Positions 17,087 to 26,638 are shown, numbered from the stretch's first letter. The stretch: DNA of 38,811 nt from an uncultured Clostridia bacterium (GCA_949280815.1 CASDJM010000014.1:1-38811), one strand, 5' to 3'. Numbers and translations are program-made. The notes: generated by a model not told the origin, from the sequence alone.

Positions 17087-17875
17087 CTATTCCTGTGTTT
17101 TTTTAGCTACTATAACCATTCGACCATTTTTTTGTGAATACTCACAAGTTATTAATGTTATCAGTTGTTCTCCATATTCTGCTGAAACGCCTGTATCATA
17201 TAATTGTATTTTTCTGCAATTTTCCAAAAAGTCGTTATAGGATTCTTCATTATTAAACTTTGTATAATTATAATATCTAAAAACATTTTCTTCATTTTGG
17301 TAGAATATTCTTGACTTAAATACTGCAACAATCAAATAATTACTTTGTTCATTTTCAGTCGCTATTTTAATTGTTTTATGTTCTTTGTAAAATGATTCAT
17401 CTGTATAATCCAATAATGCATTAAACATTTGACCATTCCTCATATTATGCCCATATATAATTACATTTGAATTGTTATCTAATATATCACATTCATTTTT
17501 AGCATAAATAGAACCATATTTAGATTTTTCTTTTTTATAAGTATAATTTAAATAATAGTCATTATCAGTTGTTTGTAAAATGGGATAATTTATCATAGTA
17601 TCATCGATTTGTATCCAACCTTTTACGTCTTCATTTTGTTGCTTTAAACTAATAACCTTTTTCATATTCTCAGTTATAATTTTATTATTTTCAATATCTT
17701 GTGGTACTTCTATATTAGTGTCTATTTCGTCATACATAGCTTGATTTCTATTTTGACTAATCTTGTCGTAAATTATGTAGCCTGTACAAGATACAATTAA
17801 TATCATAAAAATAATTGATAATATTATTAAATTTTTTTTATTTCTTTCTTTATGCTTTTTCGTTTTCTTACTCAT
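17087..17875 (-). CDS. srtB: Class B sortase
   Basis: A 262-residue membrane-anchored transpeptidase that cleaves a C-terminal sorting signal and joins the protein to the cell wall or to another protein. It has a basic N-terminus, one membrane segment (about 16-36) and the sortase B domain: GWIQIDDTMINYPILQ, catalytic His in IIYGHNM, catalytic Cys in LITCEYS and catalytic Arg in KNGRMVIVAKK. It lies 54 bases downstream of a gene whose product ends in a sorting signal, so that protein is the obvious substrate. Confidence 0.93.
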   Translation of the reverse strand: MSKKTKKHKERNKKNLIILSIIFMILIVSCTGYIIYDKISQNRNQAMYDEIDTNIEVPQDIENNKIITENMKKVISLKQQNEDVKGWIQIDDTMINYPILQTTDNDYYLNYTYKKEKSKYGSIYAKNECDILDNNSNVIIYGHNMRNGQMFNALLDYTDESFYKEHKTIKIATENEQSNYLIVAVFKSRIFYQNEENVFRYYNYTKFNNEESYNDFLENCRKIQLYDTGVSAEYGEQLITLITCEYSQKNGRMVIVAKKTQE

Positions 17876-17929
17876 TATTACCCTACCTTATTCACTAAAA
17901 GAGGGAAGATATTTCACTTCCCTTTACTC

Positions 17930-19273
17930 TTATTTATATATTTTTTTTACACAAATTGCAATACCTAATATTGAAATACTTAATATTATTGCTGTAAATC
18001 CGTATGGATTAATAGTACCTGTCTTAGGTTCTGCATCTAATTTATTTTTAGTTTTTGTTTTTTCTTGTTTTTCTTGCTTTGTTCCTGTTTCTTCTTGTGC
18101 TTCTTGTTTTGTTTCTGTTTTTTCTTGTCCTTCTTGTTTTGTTTCTGTTCCTGTTTGAGTTGTATTTGTTTCAAGTATCTCAGGTACTGCAACTATTGTT
18201 ATTTCACGTGTTGCTGTAAATTCTCCTGCTTTCACTGTAATTGTCACTGTTCCTGGCTTTAATCCTTTTACCATTCCATTGGTTACAGTTGCAATGCTTG
18301 AATCACTAGATTCCCATTTAGCAACTGGGCGGTTTATTGAATCTGCTGGTAAGTACACAACGTCAAATTGTACACCTTCCCCTACTTTTATTTCATTAAT
18401 TCCTGTTGAATTTATTTCAATTTTTTCTAGTGATGGTGTAACTGTTACAAGGCATTCTAACTTGGTATTTCCCATTGTTGCTGTAATATTTACTTTTCCA
18501 GGTTTTTTAGCCGTAACAACTCCATTTACTACTGTTGCTATTTTTTCATCTTCACTTTTCCAAGTAAAGTCTTTATTATCACAAGCAAAAGATATTTCTC
18601 CTTGTTTGAATCCTCCTATTATTGCATGCTTTCCTTTTACTGCAAGAGTTATATTGCTTCCTTTTTCTACTGTTGCTTGTTTGCTATCTAAATAATATTC
18701 TACTGAACCTGATTTTACTGGAACAGTTACCGTTTTGGTTTTATTAGCAGGATACGATGTCAATTCTGTACCAGCATCTCCAAAGCATTGAACCCAATGT
18801 AATATTCCGTCTTGTTCAAAACATCCAATCCCTATTGTAGTATAGTCTAATGACATACCTAAAATATTCTTCATATGTCCCTCAGAATTCATCCAAGAAT
18901 TCATTACCTGTTTAGGTGTAGTTTGTCCCATAGCAATATTTTCTCCCATCATTGAATTTCCTGCTGGGAATGCTGTAAAGCATTGTGTTCCATCTGGTCT
19001 CAGATGTCCAGAATCATAAGTTACTGCAAGTTCAGCTGCACGTTGATTTGCCGCTTCAAATAATCCCTCTGTCATTTTCAATGCTGGTTTGCCAATTTTT
19101 GCTCTCTCTTGATTTACTATGTCTAATACTTGTTTCGCATAGTCATAATGATATTGTCCTGTTACCTTTACTGTTTCACTTGTTGCTGCCATTGAATGGC
19201 TACTTAAGCATATACCTACTACCATTAATAATAATACTACTAGGCATATTTTTAATGCTAAGTTCTTTTTCAT
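17930..19273 (-). CDS. Wall-anchored CAP-domain protein
   Basis: A 447-residue surface protein. It has a signal peptide (about 1-30), a CAP/SCP domain (about 40-170: LDIVNQERAKIGKPAL, DSGHLRPDGTQCF, MGENIAMGQTT, NSWMNSEGHMKNIL), two bacterial Ig-like (BIG2) domains (about 215-365), a Glu/Lys/Gln/Thr repeat stretch (about 370-410) and a C-terminal sorting signal AEPKTG followed by a membrane helix and KKIYK. The EPKTG site is followed directly by the sortase gene. CAP domains in bacteria are often secreted proteins of unknown activity. The promoter is at 19306-19334. Confidence 0.92.
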   Translation of the reverse strand: MKKNLALKICLVVLLLMVVGICLSSHSMAATSETVKVTGQYHYDYAKQVLDIVNQERAKIGKPALKMTEGLFEAANQRAAELAVTYDSGHLRPDGTQCFTAFPAGNSMMGENIAMGQTTPKQVMNSWMNSEGHMKNILGMSLDYTTIGIGCFEQDGILHWVQCFGDAGTELTSYPANKTKTVTVPVKSGSVEYYLDSKQATVEKGSNITLAVKGKHAIIGGFKQGEISFACDNKDFTWKSEDEKIATVVNGVVTAKKPGKVNITATMGNTKLECLVTVTPSLEKIEINSTGINEIKVGEGVQFDVVYLPADSINRPVAKWESSDSSIATVTNGMVKGLKPGTVTITVKAGEFTATREITIVAVPEILETNTTQTGTETKQEGQEKTETKQEAQEETGTKQEKQEKTKTKNKLDAEPKTGTINPYGFTAIILSISILGIAICVKKIYK

Positions 19274-19305
19274 TTTTTTCCTCCTTTATTTATTAGATTT
19301 CATTT

Positions 19306-19334
19306 ATTATATCAAAAGCAATTTTTTTTGTCTA
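19306..19334 (-). promoter_or_regulatory. Promoter for CAP-sortase operon
   Basis: Minus-strand TAGACA (19329-19334), a 17-base spacer and TATAAT (19306-19311). Confidence 0.75.
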
Positions 19335-19408
19335 CACTTTTCTTATTCAAGTTTCGACTTTTGCAAGTGAAGGTTGTAATATATAATTTTTGCAACACTG
19401 CTTTTATA

Positions 19409-19500
19409 TGGCGGAGTGAGTGGGATTCGAACCCACGGGCCGCTACTTGCGACTACTACAGTTCCAGTGTAGCTCGTTATGACCACTTCGATACCACTCC
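19409..19500 (-). tRNA. tRNA-Ser (anticodon GGA)
   Basis: A 92-base class II tRNA with encoded CCA. The acceptor GGAGTGG pairs with TCACTCC, the discriminator is G as in serine tRNAs, the anticodon stem-loop is CTACA-CTGGAAC-TGTAG with anticodon GGA, there is a long variable arm, and the T arm is GTGGG-TTCGAAT-CCCAC. It reads UCC and UCU. Confidence 0.95.
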
Positions 19501-19547
19501 ATATCCAAAATCTATTATACAACATTCCCTTTCAAAACACAATATGA

Positions 19548-20589
19548 TTACATTTTATCACGGAATGGCATAAAAGCAGCTGGTATTGGATATTTCTTTA
19601 AAATTTCCTCTTTTTTCACCCACATAAACGCTGAATTGATACAATTCACTTGAATTTTATAGCCTATCATATTCCATTCAATATGAGAAAAAACATGATG
19701 GTGCATCCCTATCTTTTCTACTTGATTTCCTATTAATCCCCAACTCTGTAACACTGTTTTTATCTCATTTTTCTTTAGCTTTTTATCTATATTAGGAAAT
19801 TCATACATATTAGCTAATAAACTTGTTTTATCTCTTTTTCGAATTGCTATCTTCCCTTCAAACTCCAATAAAAATACTGTTTTTTCCTCTTTTCTTCTCT
19901 TGATTTTTTGATTACGAACAGGAATAACATCTGTTAAATTTTCATTTTTAGCTATACAAATCTCTTGTAATGGACATTTTTCACACGCCGGCTCTCCATT
20001 TGGAATACAAACTAATTCTCCTAATTCCATTAATCCTTCATTGAAATTCCCTGCTTGGTTTGGCATAATCTCTCGTAGCTTTCCGAGTAAATTCTTTTTT
20101 TGTTTTAGTTTCTAAAACATCTTTTTTACTTCCCACAACTCTACTCACAACACGAAGTACATTTCCATCAACTGCTGGAACTGGCTCATCATAGGCAATG
20201 GAACTAATAGCCCCTGCTGTATATTCTCCGATTCCTGGTAACTCAATTAGTTCTTCATAATGTTTTGGCATTTCTCCATCATATTTTTCTTGAATGACTT
20301 GTGCTGCCTTTTTTAAGTTTCTTGCACGATTATAATAGCCTAATCCTTCCCATAATTTTAGTAGTTTTTCTTCTTGTATTTCGGCCAAATCTTGTATGGT
20401 TGGAATTTGCCTTAGAAATCGCTCATAATATTGTTTTACCGCTTCTATTCTTGTTTGTTGTAACATAATTTCAGAAAGCCATATGTGGTATGGATTTTTT
20501 TCTTTTCTCCATGGTAACTCTCTTTTATTTTTTTGATACCAATCGATAACTGGCTCTCTCATTTTTCTCATTAATTGTATTTCTTTCAT
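19548..20589 (-). CDS. mutY: Adenine glycosylase MutY, CGG +1 shift
   Basis: A 346-residue MutY, which removes adenine mispaired with 8-oxoguanine, encoded in two frames. Before the shift: catalytic E40 in SEIMLQQTR, the helix-hairpin-helix LPGIGEYTAGAI, and catalytic D141 in VDGNVLRV. Codon 169 is CGG (20085-20083). With the C skipped, the protein continues GKLREIMPNQAGNFNEGLME, the Fe-S cluster cysteines (C-x7-C-x2-C-x5-C in VCIPNGEPACEKCPLQEIC, one residue longer than in E. coli) and the NUDIX-like C-terminal domain. Unshifted translation ends 15 codons later in KPSREFQ and would lack the iron-sulfur cluster. Total length is typical for MutY. Confidence 0.9.
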
Positions 20590-20719
20590 TTTTACCTATC
20601 CCATTTAAAACATATTCTACCTTATTACAGCTACTATTCTATCACAAACATACTGAATATTCTACTGAAAAAACTATAAATGCTGAAAATGAATTTGATG
20701 ATAAAAATAAGAAGGAATA

Positions 20720-20763
20720 AAAAAAGCAACCTATCTGCTTCTGCAAATTCATGTTGCTTTTTT
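20720..20763 (-). terminator. Terminator after hydrolase gene
   Basis: Perfect 11-bp arms (20720-20730 and 20753-20763) with a 22-base loop. On the minus strand the second arm ends in a T run, 8 bases after the hydrolase stop. Confidence 0.75.
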
Positions 20764-20771
20764 CGTTTCTC

Positions 20772-21683
20772 TCATTCTCTATCTATCCAATTTAAAATAT
20801 CTTCAAAAACCTTTTTCTTATCTTTTTCATTCAAAATTTCATGTCTCATACCAGAATACAATTTCCCTGACACATTTTGGTAGCCGACTTCTCTCAAAAA
20901 ATCCTGAGCTTTCTGCCAATCCTTTGCACTAATAATAACTGGGTCATCTGCTCCTGCTATAAAAAAGATTGGTAATTCTTTCTTATTTAATTTCCAGTCT
21001 TGTTTACTATAAATATCTCGCATTAAAGTAAATAAATTTTGGAAACCATTCAAAGTAAAAACAAAGCCATTTAATTCATCTTTATCATATTCTTTTACTG
21101 TCTCTACATTGGCACAAACCCAAGCATTTTCAGAAATAGGATTCTTAATGTTTTTGTTATAAGTTCCAAATGCTAACTTTTGTATCAAGTTACTTCTATG
21201 ATATTCTCCTTTGAAAATTTTTAACATTTTCACAACTGCCAAAGCCAATCCAGCATATGGATTTTGGCTGGGCGAACCACACACAATCAACTTGTCAATA
21301 TCTTTGTCATACTTTTTGATGTATTTTCTTACTACCATAGACCCCATACTATGTCCAAATAAGATTAACTTTTTATCTGGATATTGCTCCTTGATATAAG
21401 TAGTTATTTGATGTAAATCCTCCACAATATATTCTGCTTGATTATCATAAAAATAGCCTAAATCTTCGTGTCTCTTTACACTTACTCCATGTCCTCTATG
21501 ATCATGAATGATAGCCATATAACCACAAGATGCTAGATATTCCATAAATGGTTTATATCTTTCTTTGTGTTCTGCCATTCCATGTGATATCTGAACAATT
21601 CCTTTGATTTCTCCTTCTGGCTTTATTAATAAGATATCTAATTCTAATCCATCTTGATTGGATTTTATTTTTGTTTTTTCCAT
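20772..21683 (-). CDS. Alpha/beta hydrolase, monoglyceride lipase-like
   Basis: A 303-residue serine hydrolase of the Hydrolase_4/monoacylglycerol lipase family. The nucleophile elbow is FGHSMGS (GxSxG), the acid is in AGADDPV and the catalytic His in GMRHEIL. The oxyanion region VQISHGMAEHKERY matches lysophospholipase and monoglyceride lipase proteins. No signal peptide, so cytoplasmic. The start at 21683 is used because GAGGAGC lies 7 bases upstream, overlapping the end of the coiled-coil gene. Likely co-transcribed with it (1-base gap). Confidence 0.9.
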   Translation of the reverse strand: MEKTKIKSNQDGLELDILLIKPEGEIKGIVQISHGMAEHKERYKPFMEYLASCGYMAIIHDHRGHGVSVKRHEDLGYFYDNQAEYIVEDLHQITTYIKEQYPDKKLILFGHSMGSMVVRKYIKKYDKDIDKLIVCGSPSQNPYAGLALAVVKMLKIFKGEYHRSNLIQKLAFGTYNKNIKNPISENAWVCANVETVKEYDKDELNGFVFTLNGFQNLFTLMRDIYSKQDWKLNKKELPIFFIAGADDPVIISAKDWQKAQDFLREVGYQNVSGKLYSGMRHEILNEKDKKKVFEDILNWIDRE

Positions 21684-21684
21684 T

Positions 21685-22872
21685 CTATTGCTCCTCAAAT
21701 CTGTCCTTTCCATTTTCTTCTTCATTTTCTTCCTTTTGATTCTGCTCCATAGCTTCTTGTGCATTTTGTTCAATACGATTCTTCGTATTACCTACACTCA
21801 AACCTTTTCTAAACATCGCCTGTTTATCTTCTACTGGCTCACTCATTCTATCTTGCTGTTTTTTACTTCCAGTTTGTTGATTTTCTGTTTTAGTTCCTTG
21901 TTGAAAAGTATTAATTCCTCTAAATGGATTGGAAAGTATTCCTAAAATTAAATCGTCAGCATAATGCGATGGATCTATTTCTTTAATTTGTGCTTGTATT
22001 TTAATAAGTTCTTCTGTAGCTACTTTCGCTTCTTCATCAACTTCTCTAAGTTTTTGTCTTAGTTGTTCCCTCTCCTCTTTTGGCATTTTTAATTGTCCTT
22101 CTAAAACTTTTTGTCTTTCTGCTTTTAGCTTTTCTATTTCTTGTTTTTGTTTTTCTACTGTTTCTTTTCTTTGTTGAATTTCCGCTTTTATTTTCTCCTT
22201 CTTTTCTTCTCCTGTCCTTTCTTCCTCCATTCTTTTCTGCTCTTCCTTAGCTTTTTCTTCCTCATAATCACTTTGATAAAATTGTGCCTTCTTTTCTTCC
22301 TGTCTTAATTTTTCCTCTAAAACATTTACTCTTTGCGTTGCTTCATTAACTCTATCTATAGTCATTTTAATATGTAATTCTGTTTGTTGCTTATCCATAG
22401 CAATATTTTTTCTATTTATGAATCTTTTTGTGAATGAAATAGCAGATGCTAAAAGTCCTTTCGGTTTTTCTATTGGTAATGCATATTTTTGTTCTAGCCT
22501 ATGTAACTCTTCTTGTTCTGCTCTTTGTCTATCTTTCTCTGTTGCCAATTGACTGCTTAATTCCTGAACTTTGGCTACTGATGATGTAGCCATTTCTCTC
22601 TTACTTTCTAACATTTGGGATTTAACATAATCTTCTACGTTCTTTTCCCCTTCTTGTGTTTTTCCTTTTTCCAAGTATGATATTGTAATTTCATTTGATG
22701 ATATATCTCTTTCTAAGTCAATAATATGCTCATCTAATTCATAAGCTGGATTAAGCCTTATTTTTATTTTTTTTCTTCTTTCTTGACATTCCTTTTGCTT
22801 TTCCTTTAATTTCTGAACTTCCTGCAAAAGCATTTCTTTTTTTTGTTCATCTTCATTACTTAACCTACCCAT
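21685..22872 (-). CDS. Coiled-coil protein of unknown function
   Basis: A 395-residue protein, almost entirely charged alpha-helix rich in Glu, Lys and Gln, with long predicted coiled coils (about 5-50, 85-135, 165-300). A short non-helical section (about 300-350) and an acidic, Gln/Glu-rich C-terminus follow. No enzyme motif, signal peptide or membrane segment is visible. It begins after GGAGG about 12 bases upstream. It is followed after 1 base by the hydrolase gene. Function unknown; the composition resembles structural or scaffold proteins. Confidence 0.75.
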   Translation of the reverse strand: MGRLSNEDEQKKEMLLQEVQKLKEKQKECQERRKKIKIRLNPAYELDEHIIDLERDISSNEITISYLEKGKTQEGEKNVEDYVKSQMLESKREMATSSVAKVQELSSQLATEKDRQRAEQEELHRLEQKYALPIEKPKGLLASAISFTKRFINRKNIAMDKQQTELHIKMTIDRVNEATQRVNVLEEKLRQEEKKAQFYQSDYEEEKAKEEQKRMEEERTGEEKKEKIKAEIQQRKETVEKQKQEIEKLKAERQKVLEGQLKMPKEEREQLRQKLREVDEEAKVATEELIKIQAQIKEIDPSHYADDLILGILSNPFRGINTFQQGTKTENQQTGSKKQQDRMSEPVEDKQAMFRKGLSVGNTKNRIEQNAQEAMEQNQKEENEEENGKDRFEEQ

Positions 22873-23010
22873 ATAATTTAAATTCCTCCATCTTAAGTTT
22901 ATCTATTTTATTATAACTTATTTTCTATTTTTTGCAATATTTTAATTTGAATTGTAATATATATATAATATTTTAGAAATCTTATGTTCTATTGTCTTTT
23001 TATCATCACT

Positions 23011-24075
23011 TTACATTTTATATGGATTAAAATCAAAATCAAAACCTGTATATTTAAAATGTTTTATACTGAAATATTCTTCTATATCATTTTTTGCTAA
23101 ATTTGAAACTTCATTTATTCTGCATACACTGTTATGATATTGAGTCAAAGGAGTAACATATCTTTTCTTACCTTTCACACTGATACAATATTTATCATCT
23201 ACTGGTGTATCACTTCCATAGACTGATGTTGCATTTTGAAATTGAATAAAGCTTTGTTTGATATAATCATCTTCACAATTCAATATTTTTTCAATTACTT
23301 CTTTCTCTGATAAATCATATAAATCATCAATTGTTAGGTATCCTTTGACATGCATAGATTTTACGATATCTGCTAAAAATTGCATAACTGTTCTATCTTC
23401 ATCACTAATCCACTCTGGCCATAATTTTGAAACAATATGAATATATTTCTCACAAATTTTCCAGTCCTTGAATCCTAACTCATCAATACCATCTTCATTT
23501 TTTAATATCGTTATATTATCATAGATTTCTTTTATTGTTTCTAAGTTCCATACTCTTTTTAAAATTAATCCACTAGAAAAATTATATTCAAATCTGTCTG
23601 CACTCAGTTGAGGAGTATCATTATCTGCAATTGGATACATGTGATAATCAATTACTTCCTCAATTTTTATTCCGTCTCTATGTAATAGATTCACTATTTC
23701 TTTTGAATGTCTTATTATTTGCTCTGTTCTTTCTTCGGTAGATTCTTGCTTCTCTGAGTCTCCATTCATAAAATCTATCACATGTTTAAAAGTTGGCGTT
23801 GCTATATCATGAAATAGTCCCGCTAAAGTTTGTTTTTTATCATGGGTAAAATGCCATACGATTAAAGCAACGCCTATACTATGCTCTAAGTTAGAATACC
23901 AATATCTAATATGGAATATGTTAGAATAGTCTGTTCCACAATTCATACTTATCCCACCAATTCTCTGCATTTCTGGAGTATCAATGTATTCTAGTAACCA
24001 TTCTGGAAATTCTGGTGACAATATCTTGAAATATTCTTTTACTTCTTGATTTATTGTATCTAAATAATTTTTCAT
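23011..24075 (-). CDS. HD-domain phosphohydrolase
   Basis: A 354-residue HD-superfamily protein resembling dNTPase/HD hydrolases. The metal-binding residues are visible as R(46)..., the LEHSIGVALIVWHFTH histidine, the HD pair in AGLFHDIATPTFKHVID and a later Asp in SADRFEYNFSSG. The RYWYSNLEHSIGV and PTFKH patterns match HD proteins described as deoxyguanosine triphosphate triphosphohydrolase-like. The start overlaps the stop of a small membrane-protein gene (TAATG), so the two are coupled. Substrate unknown. Confidence 0.85.
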   Translation of the reverse strand: MKNYLDTINQEVKEYFKILSPEFPEWLLEYIDTPEMQRIGGISMNCGTDYSNIFHIRYWYSNLEHSIGVALIVWHFTHDKKQTLAGLFHDIATPTFKHVIDFMNGDSEKQESTEERTEQIIRHSKEIVNLLHRDGIKIEEVIDYHMYPIADNDTPQLSADRFEYNFSSGLILKRVWNLETIKEIYDNITILKNEDGIDELGFKDWKICEKYIHIVSKLWPEWISDEDRTVMQFLADIVKSMHVKGYLTIDDLYDLSEKEVIEKILNCEDDYIKQSFIQFQNATSVYGSDTPVDDKYCISVKGKKRYVTPLTQYHNSVCRINEVSNLAKNDIEEYFSIKHFKYTGFDFDFNPYKM

Positions 24076-24345
24076 TAAAATTCTTTCCTCCTAATTTTTT
24101 TCACAATTCTATAAATTTTCAATTTTGAAATTCCACCTATTCCAGATAAAATCAATATTGAATTTAAAACTGTTTCCTGGGGATTATATACTAGAATTTT
24201 ATTTACACTATACATTATAATTGATATGATAAAAAATCCTAGCCCCACAAATAAACTATACTTTATCGGCGTTTGTTTTGTATTTTTTTGGTACTACATA
24301 AAATGTAAAAAATAATGACAATGTTATTGCAAATAAATATTCCAT
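24075..24345 (-). CDS. Small membrane protein, frame break at A7
   Basis: An ATG at 24345 follows AAGGAGATTG and starts MEYLFAITLSLFFTFYVVPK. The frame then closes after 29 codons unless one base is skipped in a run of seven A (24289-24283), after which it continues SLFVGLGFFIISIIMYSVNK to KKIRRKEF, ending TAATG onto the HD gene. Together this gives about 88 residues with two membrane segments. The break is not at a CGG; it is at a homopolymer, so it could be slippage, a real mutation or a sequencing error. Function unknown. Confidence 0.5.
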
Positions 24346-24493
24346 ATGTATCAATCTCCTTTTTCAAAGTACTCTTTAAAATTTCAACAATATCTTCTTG
24401 ATTCATATCTATAAAGCCTTTTATTGTACTCTTACTACATATACGATTTGCCATCTCTCCAAAGTTTTCATTATTGATATTGAAATCAGACAA
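24263..24493 (-). CDS. Possible small protein or remnant
   Basis: A 76-codon frame with no recognised family (MSDFNINNENFGEMANRICS ...). Its last third overlaps the membrane-protein start. Upstream, on the same strand, a short stretch from about 24588 (MPIIMVLTLVATGNENGN) leads into it after a frame change, so this may be the remnant of one longer gene. Low confidence. Confidence 0.3.
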   Translation of the reverse strand: MSDFNINNENFGEMANRICSKSTIKGFIDMNQEDIVEILKSTLKKEIDTYGIFICNNIVIIFYILCSTKKIQNKRR

Positions 24494-24903
24494 ATTATTC
24501 GTTAATTCTAAATCTTTGTATACGAAATTTTATTACCGTTTTCATTACCTGTTGCTACTAAAGTTAATACCATAATAATTGGCATGGCTTTTCTATTATA
24601 TTTTAATGCTATATTTTCACATCCTTATTTTTATTATTATAGCTAATTTTTAATAAAAAAGATAGCGAACAAACAAAAAAATAACAGATCATTTCTTATC
24701 TGCTATTCTTTATGGCTCCTTTGCGTAGGACGTATTCGAAAAATCTATCGCAAAAAAGTTACTTATTCCCGTTTCAAATGTAGTTATAGCAATAGATTGC
24801 AAGAAATGTACCCACAATTTGGTGTTTTTTGTCTATAACTATGTTTTTAATTTAACATAAAGTTTTGGATTTTGCAAGAGATTATAATTAAATATTTATG
24901 AAT
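24494..24903. other. Gene-free stretch
   Basis: Apart from the weak remnant up to about 24590 and the terminator at 24680-24707, this holds only AT-rich sequence. Nothing else recognised. Confidence 0.4.
24680..24707 (-). terminator. Terminator of GNAT operon
   Basis: Ten-base arms (24680-24689 and 24698-24707) with one G-U pair and an 8-base loop, followed on the minus strand by seven T. Downstream of the GNAT gene. Confidence 0.75.
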
Positions 24904-25314
24904 TTAATTTGTGTTATCATCAGACCAATCTTTATTAAATATTACAATTCCATCAATAGAAAATCCAAATTTTTCATAATATTTTTCTTTGTCTAATTCT
25001 GTTGATAATATTCTTCTTCCAAATCCTTTATAATGTTCACACGTCTTTTGCATTAGACTTGTACCTATTCCTTGTTTTTGAAAATCTGGTCTAATCAGTA
25101 AGTATGTAATAAAAACATTTATATATCCATCACTTATAGTAGATATTAATCCAACTAATTCTGCATTATACCATACTGATATTACCAAATCGCTATTTTT
25201 GATGGCATTATATAACCTATTGGGATATTCTGCTGTTTTCCAACCAACTGATGTAAATAACTGTACTAATTTATCTTTATTTATGTCTTTAATATATTTA
25301 TATTCAAATTCCAT
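24904..25314 (-). CDS. GNAT N-acetyltransferase
   Basis: A 136-residue GNAT-fold acetyltransferase. It has VSVWYNAELVGLIST-like strands (here ISVWYNAELVGLIST), the acetyl-CoA loop RPDFQKQGIGTSLMQKTCEH, and the C-terminal YEKFGFSIDGIVIF. Length is typical. AAGGAG precedes the ATG. It is third in a cupin-HAD-GNAT operon (12 bases after the HAD gene). Substrate unknown. Confidence 0.88.
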   Translation of the reverse strand: MEFEYKYIKDINKDKLVQLFTSVGWKTAEYPNRLYNAIKNSDLVISVWYNAELVGLISTISDGYINVFITYLLIRPDFQKQGIGTSLMQKTCEHYKGFGRRILSTELDKEKYYEKFGFSIDGIVIFNKDWSDDNTN

Positions 25315-25326
25315 ACTATAACTCCT

Positions 25327-26190
25327 TTAAATATTATCAAAATAATTTAATATTTCTATGATGCCATTTTCATCTACATTACCACCAATATAAAAATGTC
25401 CTTCTTTCTTTGTTTTTACTAAATCTTTTAATTGATTACTAGCATTTCCCATAGCTGCACCATAGCCACATAATTCAATAAATTGCCAATCACTGGTACT
25501 ATCTCCTACAGCTAAAATGTTTTCTAATGGAATATTAATATTTTTAGAAATCTCTATTGCTCCCTCTTTTTTAGATATGTTAGGTGCAGTAATAATTCCA
25601 AATTTTAATGGATTGGCAACAGGATGAATTCCCCAACTTAGGGTTAATCCTGTATTTAATTCTTCAAACAATTTAGAAACTCTAATTTGGTCTTCTTCAT
25701 TTAATGCTATTGGCATTATTTTTGTAACATCATATTGGTAACTGTCTTCTACTATGTTTTCTAGTATAACAGGATTAGCTTGCAATATATGTATATGTTT
25801 TGGTGTAATATCACATTCTTGACTTCTTTGAATAAAATAATTATCTATCGTATATATTTCAGTATATACATTATTTTCAATATACATTTTTAGGATTGCT
25901 TTTACTAATTCTTTATCTAGAATATGTTTTTTCACTATTGTGTTATTTATTGGATTTATAATAACACTTCCACCATCTGCTATATGATAATTATCTAATT
26001 TAGCATCTTTTATAATTTTTCCAATTGAAAAATGTGGTTTAGCAGTACATAAACTAATTGATATTCCTTTCTCTCTTAATTCTCTTAGTTTATTAATAAC
26101 TTCTGTATGTGGGTTTGGAGAATTAAATCCAATTTTTTCTCCAACAATTACACCATCAACATCTAGTATTATACCTTTTATCTCTTTCAT
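25327..26190 (-). CDS. HAD-family (Cof-type) phosphatase
   Basis: A 287-residue HAD hydrolase. Motif I is ILDVDGVIVG, motif II is SLCTAKPHF, and motif III/IV is ENILAVGDSTSDWQFIELCG. The large cap between motifs II and III is that of Cof/sucrose-phosphate phosphatase-like (type IIB) members, which usually dephosphorylate sugar phosphates. AGGAG lies before the ATG. In an operon with a cupin and an acetyltransferase; this suggests small-molecule or sugar-phosphate metabolism, but the substrate is unknown. Confidence 0.87.
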   Translation of the reverse strand: MKEIKGIILDVDGVIVGEKIGFNSPNPHTEVINKLRELREKGISISLCTAKPHFSIGKIIKDAKLDNYHIADGGSVIINPINNTIVKKHILDKELVKAILKMYIENNVYTEIYTIDNYFIQRSQECDITPKHIHILQANPVILENIVEDSYQYDVTKIMPIALNEEDQIRVSKLFEELNTGLTLSWGIHPVANPLKFGIITAPNISKKEGAIEISKNINIPLENILAVGDSTSDWQFIELCGYGAAMGNASNQLKDLVKTKKEGHFYIGGNVDENGIIEILNYFDNI

Positions 26191-26205
26191 GATTTTCTCC
26201 TTTAC

Positions 26206-26568
26206 TCAACAAAATATCGTATTATCAGGCTCAAATGCAGGAGCACATATTACAATGGCTTCAACTTCTTCCTCTTCTGCAAATAATTGATGAATATCAT
26301 TTGCATTAACTAAAATTGCATCTCCTGATTTTACCTTATATTCACAATCATTTATAACCATTCTTCCAGTTCCTCTAATAAAATAATATGTTTCTTCTGC
26401 TACAGGATGGTAATGCCTATTGGTCGAATACCCTTTAAGCACAATCACATGTCCAACACTATGATGTATTGCATTACCCAAATTTTCTCCTCTTCCTATC
26501 ATTTCATAAAACAATTCTCCTTCTGCATTATTAATTGGCTTTACATTTTCTTTCCTAACAATTTTCAC
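26206..26568 (-). CDS. Cupin-domain protein, GTG start
   Basis: A 120-residue single-domain cupin. The two cupin motifs are visible: HYHPVAEETYYFIRGTGRMV (motif 1, with metal-binding His/Glu) and DAILVNANDIHQLFA (motif 2). It begins with GTG at 26568, preceded by AAAGGGG about 11 bases upstream. First gene of the cupin-HAD-GNAT operon. Likely a sugar or small-molecule isomerase or a binding protein. Confidence 0.85.
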   Translation of the reverse strand: MKIVRKENVKPINNAEGELFYEMIGRGENLGNAIHHSVGHVIVLKGYSTNRHYHPVAEETYYFIRGTGRMVINDCEYKVKSGDAILVNANDIHQLFAEEEEVEAIVICAPAFEPDNTIFC

Positions 26569-26638
26569 TATTTCTTATACCCCTTTATATAACAATATTA
26601 TACGATTTTATTTAATACTTTCCGTTTCCTGCATTTTA

